Positions 23,217 through 35,324 of a stretch of 64,000 nt of DNA are shown in pieces (within the stretch, counting starts at the first letter, position 1; each line of letters opens with the position of its first letter). The stretch covers positions 2,096,484-2,160,483 of the forward strand of contig NC_049997.1 of NCBI RefSeq assembly GCF_000003815.2, given 5' to 3'. Made by a program: the position numbers and the translations under genes. Source of the DNA: Branchiostoma floridae (lineage: Eukaryota; Chordata; Leptocardii; Amphioxiformes; Branchiostomatidae). The notes under the pieces are model-generated. The model was not told where the DNA came from and did not search any database. It saw nothing but the letters and a program-made list of their open reading frames with translations.

Positions 23217-24823
23217 GAGGGTCTGCATGCTCTTTTCCGTAAGGCGTTGGCAGGCCTTTTTAATTTCCGTAATTCGTAGAGAAGCTATTTTATTTCACGT
23301 AATTCGTAATAAGGATGGAAAATTTCACGTAAAGCGTAGCCAGTGTATTTCACGTAAAGCGTAATCGAGCCTAAAAATTTCACGTAAAGCGTAATTAAGC
23401 CTAAAAAATACCCGTAAATCGTAGCCTGGCCTCCCAAATTTCGTAAGTTGAAGCGTATTCTACCAGTAAAGTTAGCCCCTCAAAACACAGGAAATTACGT
23501 TTCAGAGGATCAAGATTTCAAAATTTCTCTCGGGCCTCCCTTGCTACTCCTTTCATCTTCGGTCATCGACATGGTAAAAATATGTATCGGGGGCCTCGCC
23601 CTCAAAAACCTTATTTGCTATAAATAGAAATGTAATTGAAGTTAGCTAGCTTAGTCTGCCAGTAAAATTTGTCCATCAAAATGCAGGAAATATCATTTTA
23701 GAGGGCAGATTTCAAAAATTTCATGGGTCTCCCTTGCGACGCCTCGCGCCTTTGGCACTCGAAATGCTGAAAATATGTTGGGGGATGTGTCAAAACTTAA
23801 AGACCTGTTGTGCTAATAGAAATATCATTGTCTACCAGCAAAATTTGCCCATCAAGATGCAAGAAATATCATTTTATAGAGGGTCAGAATTTCAAAATTT
23901 CGCCGAATCTCCCTTGCCACTCTTTTCACCTTCGGTCATCGACATGGCATTGCGGGCCTTGCTCTCAAAAACCCTTTTTTTAAAATAGAAATGTCATTGA
24001 AGTTAGCTTAGTCTACCAGCAAAATTTGCCTATCGAAATGCAGGAAATATCATTTTATAGACTAATAGAGGGTCAGGATTTCAAAATTTCGCCGGACCTC
24101 CCTTGCCACTCTTTTCACCTTCGGTCATCAACTTGGTAAAAACATGTATCATGGTCTCGCCTTCAAAAACCTTTTTTTGCTAATAGAAATGTCATTTAAG
24201 TTAGCTTAGTCTGCCAGCAAAATTTGCCCATCAAAATGCAAGAAATGTCATTTTAGAGGGTCAAGATTTAAAAATTCCCTTGCGCCGCCTCGCGCCTTTG
24301 GCGCTCGAAATGCTGAAAATTTGTTGGGGGATGTGACGTGTCAACCTCAAACACCATTTTTGCCGATAGAAATGTCATTTAACTTAGCTTTATATATTAG
24401 CCAGCAAAATTTTGCCTAAAAAAATCCCTAGGAAATGGCGTTTCAGGGGTCAGGATTTCAAAATCTTCACGGAATTCCCTTGTGACGCCTCGCCCCTTCG
24501 GCGCTCGACATGGCAAAAATATGTTGGGTGGTGTACCCTCAAAAGCTTGCGCTGAGTGAACCCTTGGGAATCTTTAATAAGATATGCAATTTGTCTTAGC
24601 TTTGTCCACCAGCGAAACTTTCCCCTCAGAGAGTCAAATTTCAATCTTCTCATGGCTCCACCTCTGTCGAGCGTTGCCAGCTTTCCAGAATTTAACGTAA
24701 ACCGTTGCCAGCCTTTCTGAATTTAGCGTAAAACGTTGCCGGCCTCTTGAATTTAACGTAAAGCGTTGTCGACCGTCCAGAATTTACCGTAAAGCGTTGT
24801 CAGGACCCCCCATGCAGACCCTC
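23217..24823. mobile_element. 1.6 kb element: inverted ends, CACGTAAAGCG arrays and a seven-unit tandem core
   Basis: Terminal inverted repeat GAGGGTCTGCATG (23217-23229, reverse at 24811-24823), with ACCAAA directly outside both ends. Just inside the left end, TTTCACGTAAAGCGTA-type blocks repeat five or six times (23236-23440). Inside the right end a GAATTTAACGTAAAGCGTTG-type block repeats four times (24670-24800). The core is about seven tandem units of 175-200 bp starting near 23457, 23656, 23831, 24010, 24208, 24399 and 24600, each with ATGCAGGAAATATCATTT and CGCGCC/CACC-TTCGG-CGCTCG blocks. Confidence 0.75.
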
Positions 24824-25662
24824 ACCAAAATTTGGACTTAAACTCAACTTTTGGAGGCTTTGTAGATACTGTTAATTAATATTTCTATGGCAGTACTACA
24901 TAATGGAAGCTTTCTCCCTCTCATAAATATCAAAAGACAAGATGACAGCAAGTTTTTGTATAGACAACAATCTATGTCAACATGACATTTAGCCCATCTC
25001 TGTGATCAATAAACAGATAAGTCCATATAATCCTGTTGCTGTCTACTGTTCATGCAGTATGAAATTACATGATCATGTATACAAACTGATGATACTCTTA
25101 TCCTTTAACTGCTGAACACATATTTACTTATTTATCATAAAGTAATAGGATGCAAATGAGTTGTTCCACAGACTTCCACAGGGTTGTTTACCAGGTACTA
25201 CAAATTCAAGTTTGTGTGAAATTAACTCTGTGGTAGGAGCCGTTTAGTCAGGCTGGTTTAGTAGTAGTGGTACCTTAAGTTAAGTTTGCCACCGTTTTAA
25301 AAGAAGTAATAATTGATGTCAGACAGAAATTCAGCATATGTTATTATTAATCCAAAGATTAAGTGACTACAATCACCTGCACTGTAATATGAAAATTTTA
25401 ACACCTTCTTTTGGCTAAGAATCCACTACAATGCCCAGTGCAGTTAACCAACAAATTTGCATCACAATCATCATAATTACCAGCTAGACTTGTCTGTGTA
25501 CATTACATTAGGTACTCCAGACAGTTATTTACAAAACAAAAGAAATCTTCCTCAACAAGGGAAAAATGTCTCCTGACACACAACATTTTCCAGCCATGCC
25601 ATACCTGTAACACTAGTTGTCACAGAAATGATTAAACAAAACTTTGCAACACAAAACAACCG
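24824..25662. other. No gene seen
   Basis: No exon or repeat structure that I can support. Confidence 0.35.
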
Positions 25663-25782
25663 TCAGTCATTACAAACATATTTCTTTTCTGTCTGAGACG
25701 ACACGACAGCCGGTTCAAATCGATACAAACGTCCGTGTATCGATCCGTCCAGGTCCCGTTTTAGACTCAAAAGTGCCCTCAT
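25663..25782 (-). CDS. Possible short first coding exon, unidentified
   Basis: A 39-codon frame beginning MRALLSLKRDLDGSIHG, in sequence richer in CpG than its surroundings. The codon pattern looks protein-like, but there is no family match, the donor site is unclear and no downstream exon was found. It could be the first exon of a gene running left, or chance. Confidence 0.2.
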   Translation of the reverse strand: MRALLSLKRDLDGSIHGRLYRFEPAVVSSQTEKKYVCND

Positions 25783-28407
25783 CGTCAAAATCCTAGCTGT
25801 GATTGCTTCCAATATAGCCTGCTGGACGAAGTTTTAAGTTGTTGACGTTATAACAGTAACATAATTTTTTAACTGGAAAATCAAAACTACCAAATATGTC
25901 TACCACTACCAGGTCTAAAGCTGACGAAATATTTTCTTGAAACAAACCTACACGTAGTTGCGACGTGCTAGCGAATTTTATACTACACTAGTGGGGTTAT
26001 TATGTAATCCAGATGCCACAGATCGTCACTGAGAAATAAACTATATATAAGTAAAGTCTGCATGCTTAAAAGGTGTTTTGTGAGCACGTGTCCAGGTTTA
26101 CAACCGACATACTACTATCAGTCGACCGCCGGACCGAGTTCAGACGAGCAGGACCGACCTATCGAGTCTACAAACATCATGACATGCGATGCAGCTTTGG
26201 ATTCGGTTAAGAAATAGATGGGCTAGTAGTTACAGGAATACCATATGAGTAGTTTTAGAATGATCTTTGTGGGTTGTTTACATGTTATTCTGAAATCATG
26301 TTACACAAACGACCTCGTCACCTGTGCCCCCCTCCCCACCACCTAAACAGTCACAACGCCCCTTCACAAAACACGTACCGTTTTTCCGTGTTACGTGAAG
26401 TCCGGAGGAGATTAAGCCACATGGGGCGACGAAAACAGCCTTCGTCCTTCTGAGACTTACTGAAATTCTTACTTGAGCTAGAGCAAATCCGTATCATTGT
26501 GTCGAAGTTTGTGGGAAATGTCTAACCTTTCACGTAAGCCTCCAAAGAAGCCCCGCCATGTTTAGAGCTTGTTAACACACGTAAACGTATGCATTCTTCC
26601 GCATAACAAAAATGTTACTCAATCAATTCCAGAAAAGATCTCATTATCTATCTATTTCGGTACTTTTAAATGATCAACAAATGTCAAAGAAAATAAGGAA
26701 AGCAACGTTTCTGTATGGTTTACATTTTTTTGGTCAATTCTACGACGTTAAACTATTTTTTTGTAACAAGCCTGAAGACATCACTAATTTGTGAAGCATA
26801 TCACTCCGCCACCAGCTTCATTGGGAGTCAAGGCGGGCACTTCAAAGTTGTGTCATGACTTTCAAATCACATCCAGTTGCATATAATAAGGACTGCCGAG
26901 CCAAAAATGTTTCACTCTCGAAAATACATATTTTGTTATACTCAAGAAGCTTGTGTTTTCAGTAGTGTTTGTAAAAGTTTACGGAAGACCATTAATTAGA
27001 AGGACGCTGTAATTGTTATACTGGAAGTTTATTTGAAAGTTATGTTATATATATTTGCAAGTTATGTTATATATAAACAACACCTTGAGAAGACCAAGGA
27101 GCTTTTATCAATAAAAGCTCCTTAAGAGTACCAGTATAATTCGAGATGAACTGCATGTATGTGGGTAGGTCTTGATTAGACTTGTGGCTTGTTCTTGTTA
27201 CTGCAACAGAACTGGGTTCAATGGTCTTCAATATCTGATGTTCTGGTTATGCCAAGACTGGCAACGTTGGCTTTAGTTATGCTTCATATGATTAGATAAA
27301 TACTAATTATGCAAACCAGAATCTGAATCGCATCATTAATGTCTGTTGTTGTTGTCAAGTTCATAACCACATACACTTTGTTCAATTGTAAGACTATTCC
27401 AACACTGAATGTATCTGAGAAAGAGAACACTGGTAACTTAGATAAACATTATGCAAACAGGGGAGCTAATTTGTAGAATTAGTGAGAAAATGCTATCCAG
27501 TTGTATTATCTGTTCATTTTCTAATCGGTCCAAAATATAGTCCACTCAGGTCTGTTTTTTCCGGACCGGTCCAACAAGAAAAAACAGTTTTGTACTGGTA
27601 CACTGAACCAGTACCCGCCCCTTGTAACTTAGATAATGATCCATGCTGGACTGACTAATTGTGTTACCCAAGAGTACTCAAGATGCGCAGTACTATTTGA
27701 GCCTTATAATTGTCATGGCTAATCATCAATGGCTTTATTCACATAAGGGCTGAGCCTTCGGTACCATAACAATCTGTACAAAATACTCCAGTTGGTATGT
27801 ACATCTTTGCCTTTGAGTAGTATGAGGTACTAGTATAATTCCTATCAAACAGTTCTGATTGCATCATTTTTAAAGTAAATTTGAATACATATGCTTCAGG
27901 GGTAGCCTCCTTCATAGACTTCTACCAGCATAGCTTTTATATTTTAGGTAGAGCGATGGCCAGCATGGAAACTTCCTCTCTTGTCATAAGAGAAAAAAAA
28001 CATAAGTCAGAGCTGCTAAAATAAACATAAGTCAGAGCTGCTAAAAGTCTGCGTAGGAGGCTACTTCAGGTGCAGCAGGTAGAATACTAAAATGTACATG
28101 TATATACCTGGGTAGACATGTGTTCTGACCAAGGGTACCTTCTGGCCGGACACACCTGTAACTATGTAACATACTTTCAGAATATGGAAGCTTTTAACCA
28201 ACTGGTACAGCAATGAGCTTTCCAACTGACGGAAACGTCACACACTTTATGGAAAACATTACATTCAAAGGCAGCACCATCATTTTAAGTCTGTAGACAT
28301 ACCATGGAAGGTCTACGGATAACCCTGACACATATAGTTTTAATACACCTGTTTCTGGTCTAATGCGTATACTGGTAGTGCTGTATACTATTACAACACA
28401 TTTTTCT
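25783..28407. other. No gene seen; contains a short perfect palindrome
   Basis: Possibly promoter-like, CpG-richer sequence at 25.9-26.5 kb. A 28-bp palindrome lies at 27096-27123 and a 26-bp direct duplication at about 27992-28046. Otherwise unremarkable. Confidence 0.35.
27096..27123. repeat. Perfect 13-bp-arm palindrome
   Basis: AAGGAGCTTTTAT and its exact reverse complement separated by two bases. A related palindrome (TCAAGGAGCTTTCATCAGCT, then CCTTGA) is at 36975-37000. Confidence 0.7.
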
Positions 28408-28507
28408 NNNNNNNNNNNNNNNNNNNNNNNNNNNNNNNNNNNNNNNNNNNNNNNNNNNNNNNNNNNNNNNNNNNNNNNNNNNNNNNNNNNNNNNNNNNNN
28501 NNNNNNN
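28408..28507. other. Assembly gap, 100 N
   Basis: Fixed-length scaffold gap. Left end of the contig argued to be misplaced and inverted. Confidence 1.
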
Positions 28508-30108
28508 AACAAGGCATTTCCACATGAAAAGAGTCTGAAAAGTTTCATCTTAATATTCTAATGCAGTATATAACAAAGAAATTGTGTTTTTTTTATACAT
28601 ACTCTGGTAACAAACACAAACTACAATGAATAACTTTACGTGCACATGGTTGCTTCATAAACCAAATATTGAGGCCTCAAAGGATCATTTTCATTCTTAT
28701 GCTTCCTGATACAAAAGGGTTTTAAGGTAAGCTTGCTGATAGAAATCTACTACTTTTACCATCTCCAAACCTGATACAATGTACCACTTTCTTAGTATGA
28801 AAGCATTCTTCCTACAAAGTGTTACATGTATCAAAGAATCAATCAATACATATCTAACATGTATTGACGAAGTACAAAGTGTATTGGAAGATCTACTAAG
28901 CTTCAAGATACAAACTTAACATATCACAAAATACAATACATGTACTATTAAGGTTCTCTTTAACAGGATAGTGGAGATTTGTTACTGCTGAAATTTTGAC
29001 ATTTGTAAACTTAGAGTATTCAAACCTTGCGCACCCATGTTACTAGGTATGTGTATAAATTGAGCTACTAAACTATATACCTCAAGCAATAACGTACATG
29101 TGCTTTTAAAGCTTAACGTGTACATTTCATTTTCTACATGTACATGTAAGCATTCTTTCACACTATATTGAGCACCAGGACATAGTCAGCTTTCACCGTT
29201 TTTGGCACAAACCTGTAACAAATACAGATCATATTGAAATGGCATGGGCTTTTTACCTGTATGATACCCTTCATATACACGAAAGACATGGAACTTGCTT
29301 ACTTCATGTTTTCACTTCTGCAAATTGAAATCTAAACAGGATGCTAGGCACACAGTGTCATTAAGATACACCTCTAGACAGTCTTAATCTACATAGTTTT
29401 AAACTTAAACTTTTCACGCTTACACGAAAAATACACGATACATCTATGAACCATCTACAAACTATATATATAATATTTCAGTTCTATTGTTCTTGAAATC
29501 ACACGCTACCACTACAAAATATCGAAATACATAAGTTGCCATATACATGCACTGATTCACTACTGGTATGATTTCTATAGATCCATTGTATGTTAAGTGG
29601 CATACTGTATTATCAGGAAAAGTTAGAATATCACTTGACCTTCCCTGAAAAGTTCAAAAGCGTACTTTATATGCTAAATATGCCCAAAAGTCATGTTCTT
29701 TCACATATTACCCCATCCATGTAGCTGCTCAATGCTCAAAATGTCCTCCACGGTTCCCTGGTCTTTCAATAGCACATCACAAAAAAGGACAGCCATTAAA
29801 AGATATTAAAAATGTGTTTGATGCATTTGCAAAGATTTTGGTTAAAAGAATTGTTTTAGTACAGTTCCAAAATACCCAAACATCAATGTTTTATACTTAC
29901 TTCCTAGTAAATACTTGTTTTGTTACTAAAAACCGATGTTATCCCTACTAGAAAAATTTAGAAAATTTACCACCAACATAAAAAAAAATTAAACACAAAA
30001 GACATTGAACTCTAGCATGGGTTCTTTGCATGATGACATCATACACCAATACAGTTAACTGAATTATTCAGGTACAGGCATAGGTACAGGCACTGTACGC
30101 AATTCTAT

Positions 30109-30323
30109 GTACCGTAAATGCAGAAATGTTTGCGGTGGATTAATGTTCGCAGTTTTCGCGGGGAACTCTTTACCGCGAACTTAAAACTACCGCGAACATT
30201 TTTCTATTATGGTATTAGACTGCAGTCTATGGTGTTACCGCGAACTTAAATCCACCACGAAAAGTCCCTTTTTCCGCTACCACGAAATTAAATCCCCGCG
30301 AACTTAAATACATTTACAGTACT
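30109..30323. mobile_element. GCGG-type MITE, copy 2
   Basis: Reverse orientation of the copy at 13962-14177. The ends are GTACCGTAAATG and CATTTACAGTACT, with the same CCGCGAACTTAAAT blocks inside. Confidence 0.75.
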
Positions 30324-30348
30324 TTGGTATTACTATCATTACTTTCAG

Positions 30349-30570
30349 GTAACGCTAGTTCACCTTTATCCGTGGGGTAACCTTTATCCCTTGTTATTCA
30401 AAGCAGGGTATTTAGGGACATCAAGGGAATAGGTGGTACTTTAAAACTGCAAAATACTCAAAATATTGCAATTTGAAACCAATGTCCGTTGATGTGATAT
30501 CCCAAAATAACCCTGTTTTTTAAAGCAACGGATATAGGTTACCCAATGGATAAAGGTTAACTAGCGTTAC
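30349..30570. mobile_element. 222-bp MITE with 41-bp inverted ends
   Basis: Left end GTAACGCTAGTTCACCTTTA and following bases match the reverse complement of the right end with about five differences in 41 bp. It lies 25 bp from the previous MITE. Confidence 0.75.
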
Positions 30571-31356
30571 ATACTAGCCATATACTCAATGTTTTTGTTT
30601 TACAGGTTAAGAAAACTCCACTGCCAGTACTCTCTGACATTTCTTGATACTGTTCTCATGAACTATTAACACAACGATAAGTATAAAATCTACAGGTTTA
30701 CAATATCAGATGCAAGCATATCCCTGAAATATGTCCATTCCAAGTAACATGCTCCTTCTCAGTCAAGCTCGAAATTGCACAAAGACCAATGCCTCTAAAT
30801 GTGGTGCTAGTTGCATTATTGAAGTTAGCAAATTATTTGCTGCAAAAAATCACTTAAGAGGATACAATCATATAATTATGTCATGGAAGCTCCTGGTCCC
30901 TGAGTTACAGTTATACTGCATGATTATGGGTATCATCAACACGAAGCAATCAATAACAAACAAAACCAAAGAATGAAACAGAAATAATTGTTAACATGTT
31001 TTTATAGCTAACCCACTGTGATTTTCTAATATCGATATACAGTTGGATGGACAGAGAATGGGTCCTTACAAAATCTAGAAATTCAAAAGGTACAGGTTCT
31101 AAATCTTATACTAGTGTTCACATTTGTTATGCTTCATCTACAAAATATGAATATATAACTGGAACAAAATTTTCAAAAATACTACTTTCAAACTTTTCAT
31201 TCAATTTGTTTGGTGGTGAAACAGACAAGTAACTAATGGATCATAAATCTCATATGCATATTTGTGACATGGTAATACAACATCTGTAACATTAAGTGTT
31301 TCAGATACTGTACAATGTCTATATATAAGTAGTACAGAGTTCACAGGGTAAGAATC

Positions 31357-31481
31357 TTAGTTCATCTTTCTCTTGGACCTCCTCCTCATCTGATGTGCAC
31401 CAGAGACTTTTGACTCTTCTCTTTTTCCCAGATTCTTCTGGCCAGCCTTTTTCCTTACATGTGGCCTTTTTTGTGGAAGTA
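31357..31481 (-). CDS. C2H2 gene exon 5 (3' terminal, basic tail)
   Basis: Acceptor CTTTTCAG; starts in the phase left by exon 4 and encodes LPQKRPHVRKKAGQ to KRKMN followed by TAA. No second copy exists in the window. Confidence 0.75.
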
Positions 31482-33449
31482 CTGAAAAGGGGAAAAAGAT
31501 GTGTTTTTTAACAAGTTAATAGACTAATGTTTTCTAATGTGAGCCTCAATTAAGAATTGTATAAGCAATGTACACCAATAATGTACATGTGATAATAATG
31601 CAAGACAAAAAACCTGGGCTATTAGTTACAAACTAACTTCAGAATTTATATGTTCTTTAAGTTTAAGTGAATAGTTTTTGGAAAAAGGTTGGTACTGTAA
31701 ATTGTAAAATATTCAGTAGTATTATCTTAATTTTCATGGTGACTTTTCACATATGCTCTGTCTTACACTACATTACTACAGTTGTTTCAACTACACACTT
31801 GGACGCCCAAAATACATCATTTACCCTCCTAGCACAAAATTGAGTCCCTTAAAAAAAGTACAATATCACTATGGTAGATGTACCTGTCTTAGTGGGTTTT
31901 ACAGGCTTTGCCTTTGTTACTGCCCCAGTTGTCAGTGCCCTGTGGTCTCTGCAATGCTCAGATATGGCTGGTCTGGATACTGTACTGAACTGGCACTGAC
32001 CACACTGGTATCTATGGGGAAAATGGACTTAATGAAGACTTCATTGTCCAAAAAAGTGAGAATGGGCTCTAAAATAAGACATTTGCATTTCATTATGTTG
32101 TGTTTTAGTGTGTTTTCCTTTGTTGTGTTTGTGTTTTTTTGTGTGTGTGTGTTGTGTTGCCTTGTGTTGGGAAGCAGGTTCAATCAAATCTTATTATGCT
32201 ATTGTCAGCCGAGACGGCCTACCGGTAGATCGGATTGTTAAGCACTATCTAAAGTTAGGCCATATCAATTTCATTTGTTGATTCTCTTACCTTTTCAGAA
32301 AATAATGTGAAGCGATATGGCGAAAAAAATTGCAAAACGTCTGCAGTAAAGAAAGGCCTAATATTAAACATAAACAATAAAAAGTTTTCTCAGCTTATAA
32401 AAAAAATCACTACCACTATGCAGTAGATAAAGCTGTTTGTTGAAAATTATCAAAAGTGCAGTTTCTATGAATGCATTTATTCCCTTTATGAATGAAAAAC
32501 AGTGTGCATTGATAACACACTGTAAGGAGCTTATACGTTATCCAGTTCGCTTCTGCACCTTTTAAGGAGAGGTCCAGATCCCTCAGCTTGCTGTCAAGGT
32601 TGTTTTTTTTTCACTATAAAGGCACTAACTTAGTGACTAAGGCCAATTTTTGCTGTGGAAAATCATTGAATGGCTTCATATATAGAAATTTCATGGTGAA
32701 AGTTTCCAAAGAGAAGATGTGGTGATTTTTTTTCTTCCTGTTTTGTTATTTTTTGAAAAAAATAGGTGTGGGCAATTTTGAGAACCAATTAATTACATTG
32801 ATGAGGCCTTACCTACCAAAGATTTGCCAAATCAAAACATTAACCCAAAAGATGTTGCAGGTTGTTTGTATACCTACCTGTTACCAACATGATGCCACAG
32901 AATGAGAGCAGAGGGTTTTCTTTTGGCATTGCCTGCAGGAATGTCAGGAACAGCAATAGCAATACATGACACAAAATATGCAACAACAATAAATTTCAAG
33001 GGACAGTTCCCTTGATCTTATGGATCATACTTATCTAAGCAGACAACATTAAAAGTGAAACAATATTTGTCTTATCTATTTATCTATTTTGTAGACACAA
33101 AAGATCAAAAACATTACATTCATCGTTTTGTGCTATGTTTAGACAATTTTTTTAACTGTTATGAAGAAATTTGCTGCCAAAATTTGTCATACTTTGCACC
33201 TGAAAGAGATTTATTGCATAGAAATTGCAAAAGGCCTGTGCAACTGCTGTGCAATTAAGTTCATCACTTCATCATATTTAGTTAAAAATTGGCTATAGGG
33301 AATTCATAGCTAAAGTGCTATAAGATCCTGGACTCCATACATGATACTTACTTGCACCTTTCCACTTCCCGTGGTCTAAGACATGCTTGTTATGGATGTG
33401 AAATTCTAGCTTCTTCTGCGAACTGCATTTAAACGTACACTTTGGACAC
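31357..33449 (-). CDS. Three-finger C2H2 zinc-finger protein, exons 2-5 (inverted contig)
   Basis: Exons 33352-33449, 32878-32932, 31884-32011 and 31357-31481 splice in phase to a TAA stop at 31357-31359. Exon 2 encodes finger CPKCTFKCSSQKKLEFHIH (Cx2C-x12-Hx4H). Exon 4 encodes finger CGQCQFSTVSRPAISEHCRD (Cx2C-x12-Hx3H). Exon 5 is a basic tail (RPHVRKKAGQ, MRRRSKRKMN) that could be a nuclear localisation signal. Exons 2 and 3 are duplicated at 45026-45123 and 45543-45597 on the plus strand because of the overlap described in findings. Joined to exon 1 at 36701-36926, the product is 207 residues with fingers at about 43-65, 74-95 and 127-147. It is probably a nuclear DNA-binding protein; I do not recognise a named orthologue. 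Confidence 0.8.
31884..32011 (-). CDS. C2H2 gene exon 4 (third finger)
   Basis: Acceptor TTTTCCCCATAG, donor GTACAT. Encodes YQCGQCQFSTVSRPAISEHC and a Thr/Lys-rich linker. An upstream in-frame TAA confirms that the acceptor is needed. Confidence 0.8.
32878..32932 (-). CDS. C2H2 gene exon 3, first copy
   Basis: 55 bp encoding NAKRKPSALILWHHVGN. Acceptor TTCCTGCAG, donor GTAGGT. Mirror of 45543-45597. Confidence 0.78.
33352..33449 (-). CDS. C2H2 gene exon 2, first copy (second finger)
   Basis: 98 bp encoding CPKCTFKCSSQKKLEFHIHN to KWKGA. Acceptor TTTTCTCAG, donor GTAAGT. Mirror of 45026-45123. Confidence 0.82.
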
Positions 33450-33987
33450 CTGAGAAAACAGAGAAAGAGAAAAGAAAAGATGCATATGACAGTTTAACGA
33501 CACCATTCCCAAATAGGTGTTTTCCCTTCTGCACATCACTGTTGATAGATGTATCAAAAGGACAGCATCATGGCATGCCCCCTAGCAGCCAGTAGAACAA
33601 CTGCAGACAATGGTAGAATACTAGTACTAGACTTTATATCCATTTACCAATGTAAGGGGGCGGTCACACGTCTGTGATGTATGATTTGAGTTATTCCAAT
33701 AGAATCCAAATTTTGGGCATACAGATGTACAGCAGCATATTGACAATTTTCATACGAACCTCGTATGGACTTGAATATATAGTACGCATGTGATCGCATG
33801 CTAAGTCAGTTATAAATTTGGAGGTACATTGTACTAGTATGTGCACTGAAATATTTTTTCTTTGGTCATATGACAGGTAAAGTGCCTAAAGGCGTAACAC
33901 TCCAGTTCACAAGCTGCACTGTCATGTAAAGCAACAACTCAAGCATACGTGTGATCACACATCAAGTTTAACATGCTCGAGGTGTAA

Positions 33988-34808
33988 TTATATTTCAGCC
34001 ATACCATAGGTATGGTGAAATATATTGTATTCGTAATGTTTCTTTCTTTCTTCTTTCTTTCTTTCTTTCTCCTGCCAAATCTTCAAATCGAATCAACTCC
34101 GCCGTTTTTTAACCGATTGACTTGAAATTTGGCACAAAGGTAGAGTAAGCCAATACCCTTAGGTGTTTTTTTCATTTTTTTCATATCTGCCTTTGAAATG
34201 ATTTTATTGAGGTTTTTGTCAATTTTTATGTATATTTTGGGCTCCTGTACCCTGGTATTACAGCCGAATGACATGAAATTTGGTACAGAGGTGCCCTGAT
34301 CATATGCCCACCCAGATTTAATAGCAGTTTTGGTATACGGTACAACAAAATGCTTAATTTTGCGATTTTTGGCCATTTTTTGACAAAAAAAGCACATTTT
34401 TGCCTCCTGTACCCTCGTTTTACAACCAAATGACCTGAAATTTGGTATACAAGTGCCCTTCAATTTTGTGCGCATGAATTCAATAACAGTTTTTCCATAC
34501 AGTACAACATAATGCTCAATATTGCATTTTTATGGCCATATTTAGACAAAAATTGGACATTTTTGGCTCCTGTTCCCTCGTTTTACAACCAAATGACCCA
34601 AAATTTGGTAAAGGGGTGCTCTAGATATTTATCCAAATGACCCATGTATAATTTTTGGCATGGAACACTTTAAAATGATATATTTGGGAATTTTTTGGGT
34701 CATTTTCCAATGGCCAAAGGGGTCAACGACCTCAAGGCCTATTGTTGCATGAGGAAGATGGCTGAAATATGCTGTATTTGCTCTCAAGCAAATGTCGGCC
34801 TTTCTAGT
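33988..34808 (-). repeat. Tandem-block repeat element (inverted copy of 43667-44487)
   Basis: Same family as 4087-5312: GAAA-rich tract, terminal hairpin and TACAGGAG blocks. This copy is the assembly mirror of 43667-44487, so it is not independent evidence of copy number. Confidence 0.75.
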
Positions 34809-35044
34809 GCTTCACATATGATCGTACATGTACCATTGAAAATTCATCACTAGTGGAAGCTACGTCCTCATTTTCACCTGAGTCAAATGAGTCAAATGGG
34901 ACACAATAGCTTTTAATAGACCTACTACATCACAAAATTGTTTGTTTGTTTGAATTTTTCTTCATGAAAACTGTAATTTGCCGTTTTTCATTGAGGTCAT
35001 GAGGGAAGAGGTAAGGGTCAGATAAGATATAACAGAAACGCAGA

Positions 35045-35144
35045 NNNNNNNNNNNNNNNNNNNNNNNNNNNNNNNNNNNNNNNNNNNNNNNNNNNNNNNN
35101 NNNNNNNNNNNNNNNNNNNNNNNNNNNNNNNNNNNNNNNNNNNN
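35045..35144. other. Assembly gap, 100 N (join judged wrong)
   Basis: Separates cyclin B exon 2 from an unrelated contig. The expected cyclin B exon 3 is not found beyond it. Confidence 1.
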
Positions 35145-35201
35145 CCCAGGACACATATAAGGCGATTGGAGAGTACAGAATTAATTATATCTCAAACTCA
35201 C

Positions 35202-35324
35202 CTTTCCGATATTCGTATTGGCTTCTTTGTTGCCAATGTTAGCAAGTGCAGCGCGTGGTCTGCCTGTCGCCATCTTGTTCTTGGCCATGAGGGCTTTGCC
35301 GGCCAAAATATTCTCATTCTGGCT
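35202..35324 (-). CDS. CCNB: Cyclin B exon 2 (destruction box)
   Basis: Acceptor ACTTTCAG, donor GTGAGT. Contains MATGRPRAALANIGNKEA. Confidence 0.87.

Larger units (their letters stand above)
28508..31356. other. Region downstream of the C2H2 gene; two MITEs, otherwise nothing
   Basis: AT-rich. Holds the MITE pair at 30109-30570 and no convincing exon. Confidence 0.4.
32641..35044 (-). repeat. 2404-bp segment identical in reverse to 43431-45834
   Basis: One end coincides with the contig edge at 35044 (CAGA then N). The other matches the bases just before the gap at 45835 (GGCC). It carries C2H2 exons 2 and 3 and one tandem-block repeat. It is best read as an unmerged assembly overlap, not a biological duplication. 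Confidence 0.9.

Noticed and set aside
22957-23364. 135-codon frame overlapping the left end of the repeat element
   Set aside because: It crosses the element boundary and the CACGTAAAGCG array; no coding features.
23217-24823. CRISPR-like array of short repeats
   Set aside because: Units are diverged tandem blocks without unique spacers, in a eukaryotic genome; they are transposon subterminal repeats.
26418-26453. Short frame MGRRKQPSSF resembling the N-terminal motif of NuRD-binding zinc-finger proteins
   Set aside because: Stops after ten codons with no donor site, so the likeness is probably chance.
31753-32241. 162-codon plus-strand frame
   Set aside because: Antisense to the well-supported C2H2 exon 4 at 31884-32011.
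34083-34475. 130-codon frame identical to 44000-44392
   Set aside because: Translation of tandem TACAGGAG repeat units, duplicated by the assembly overlap.
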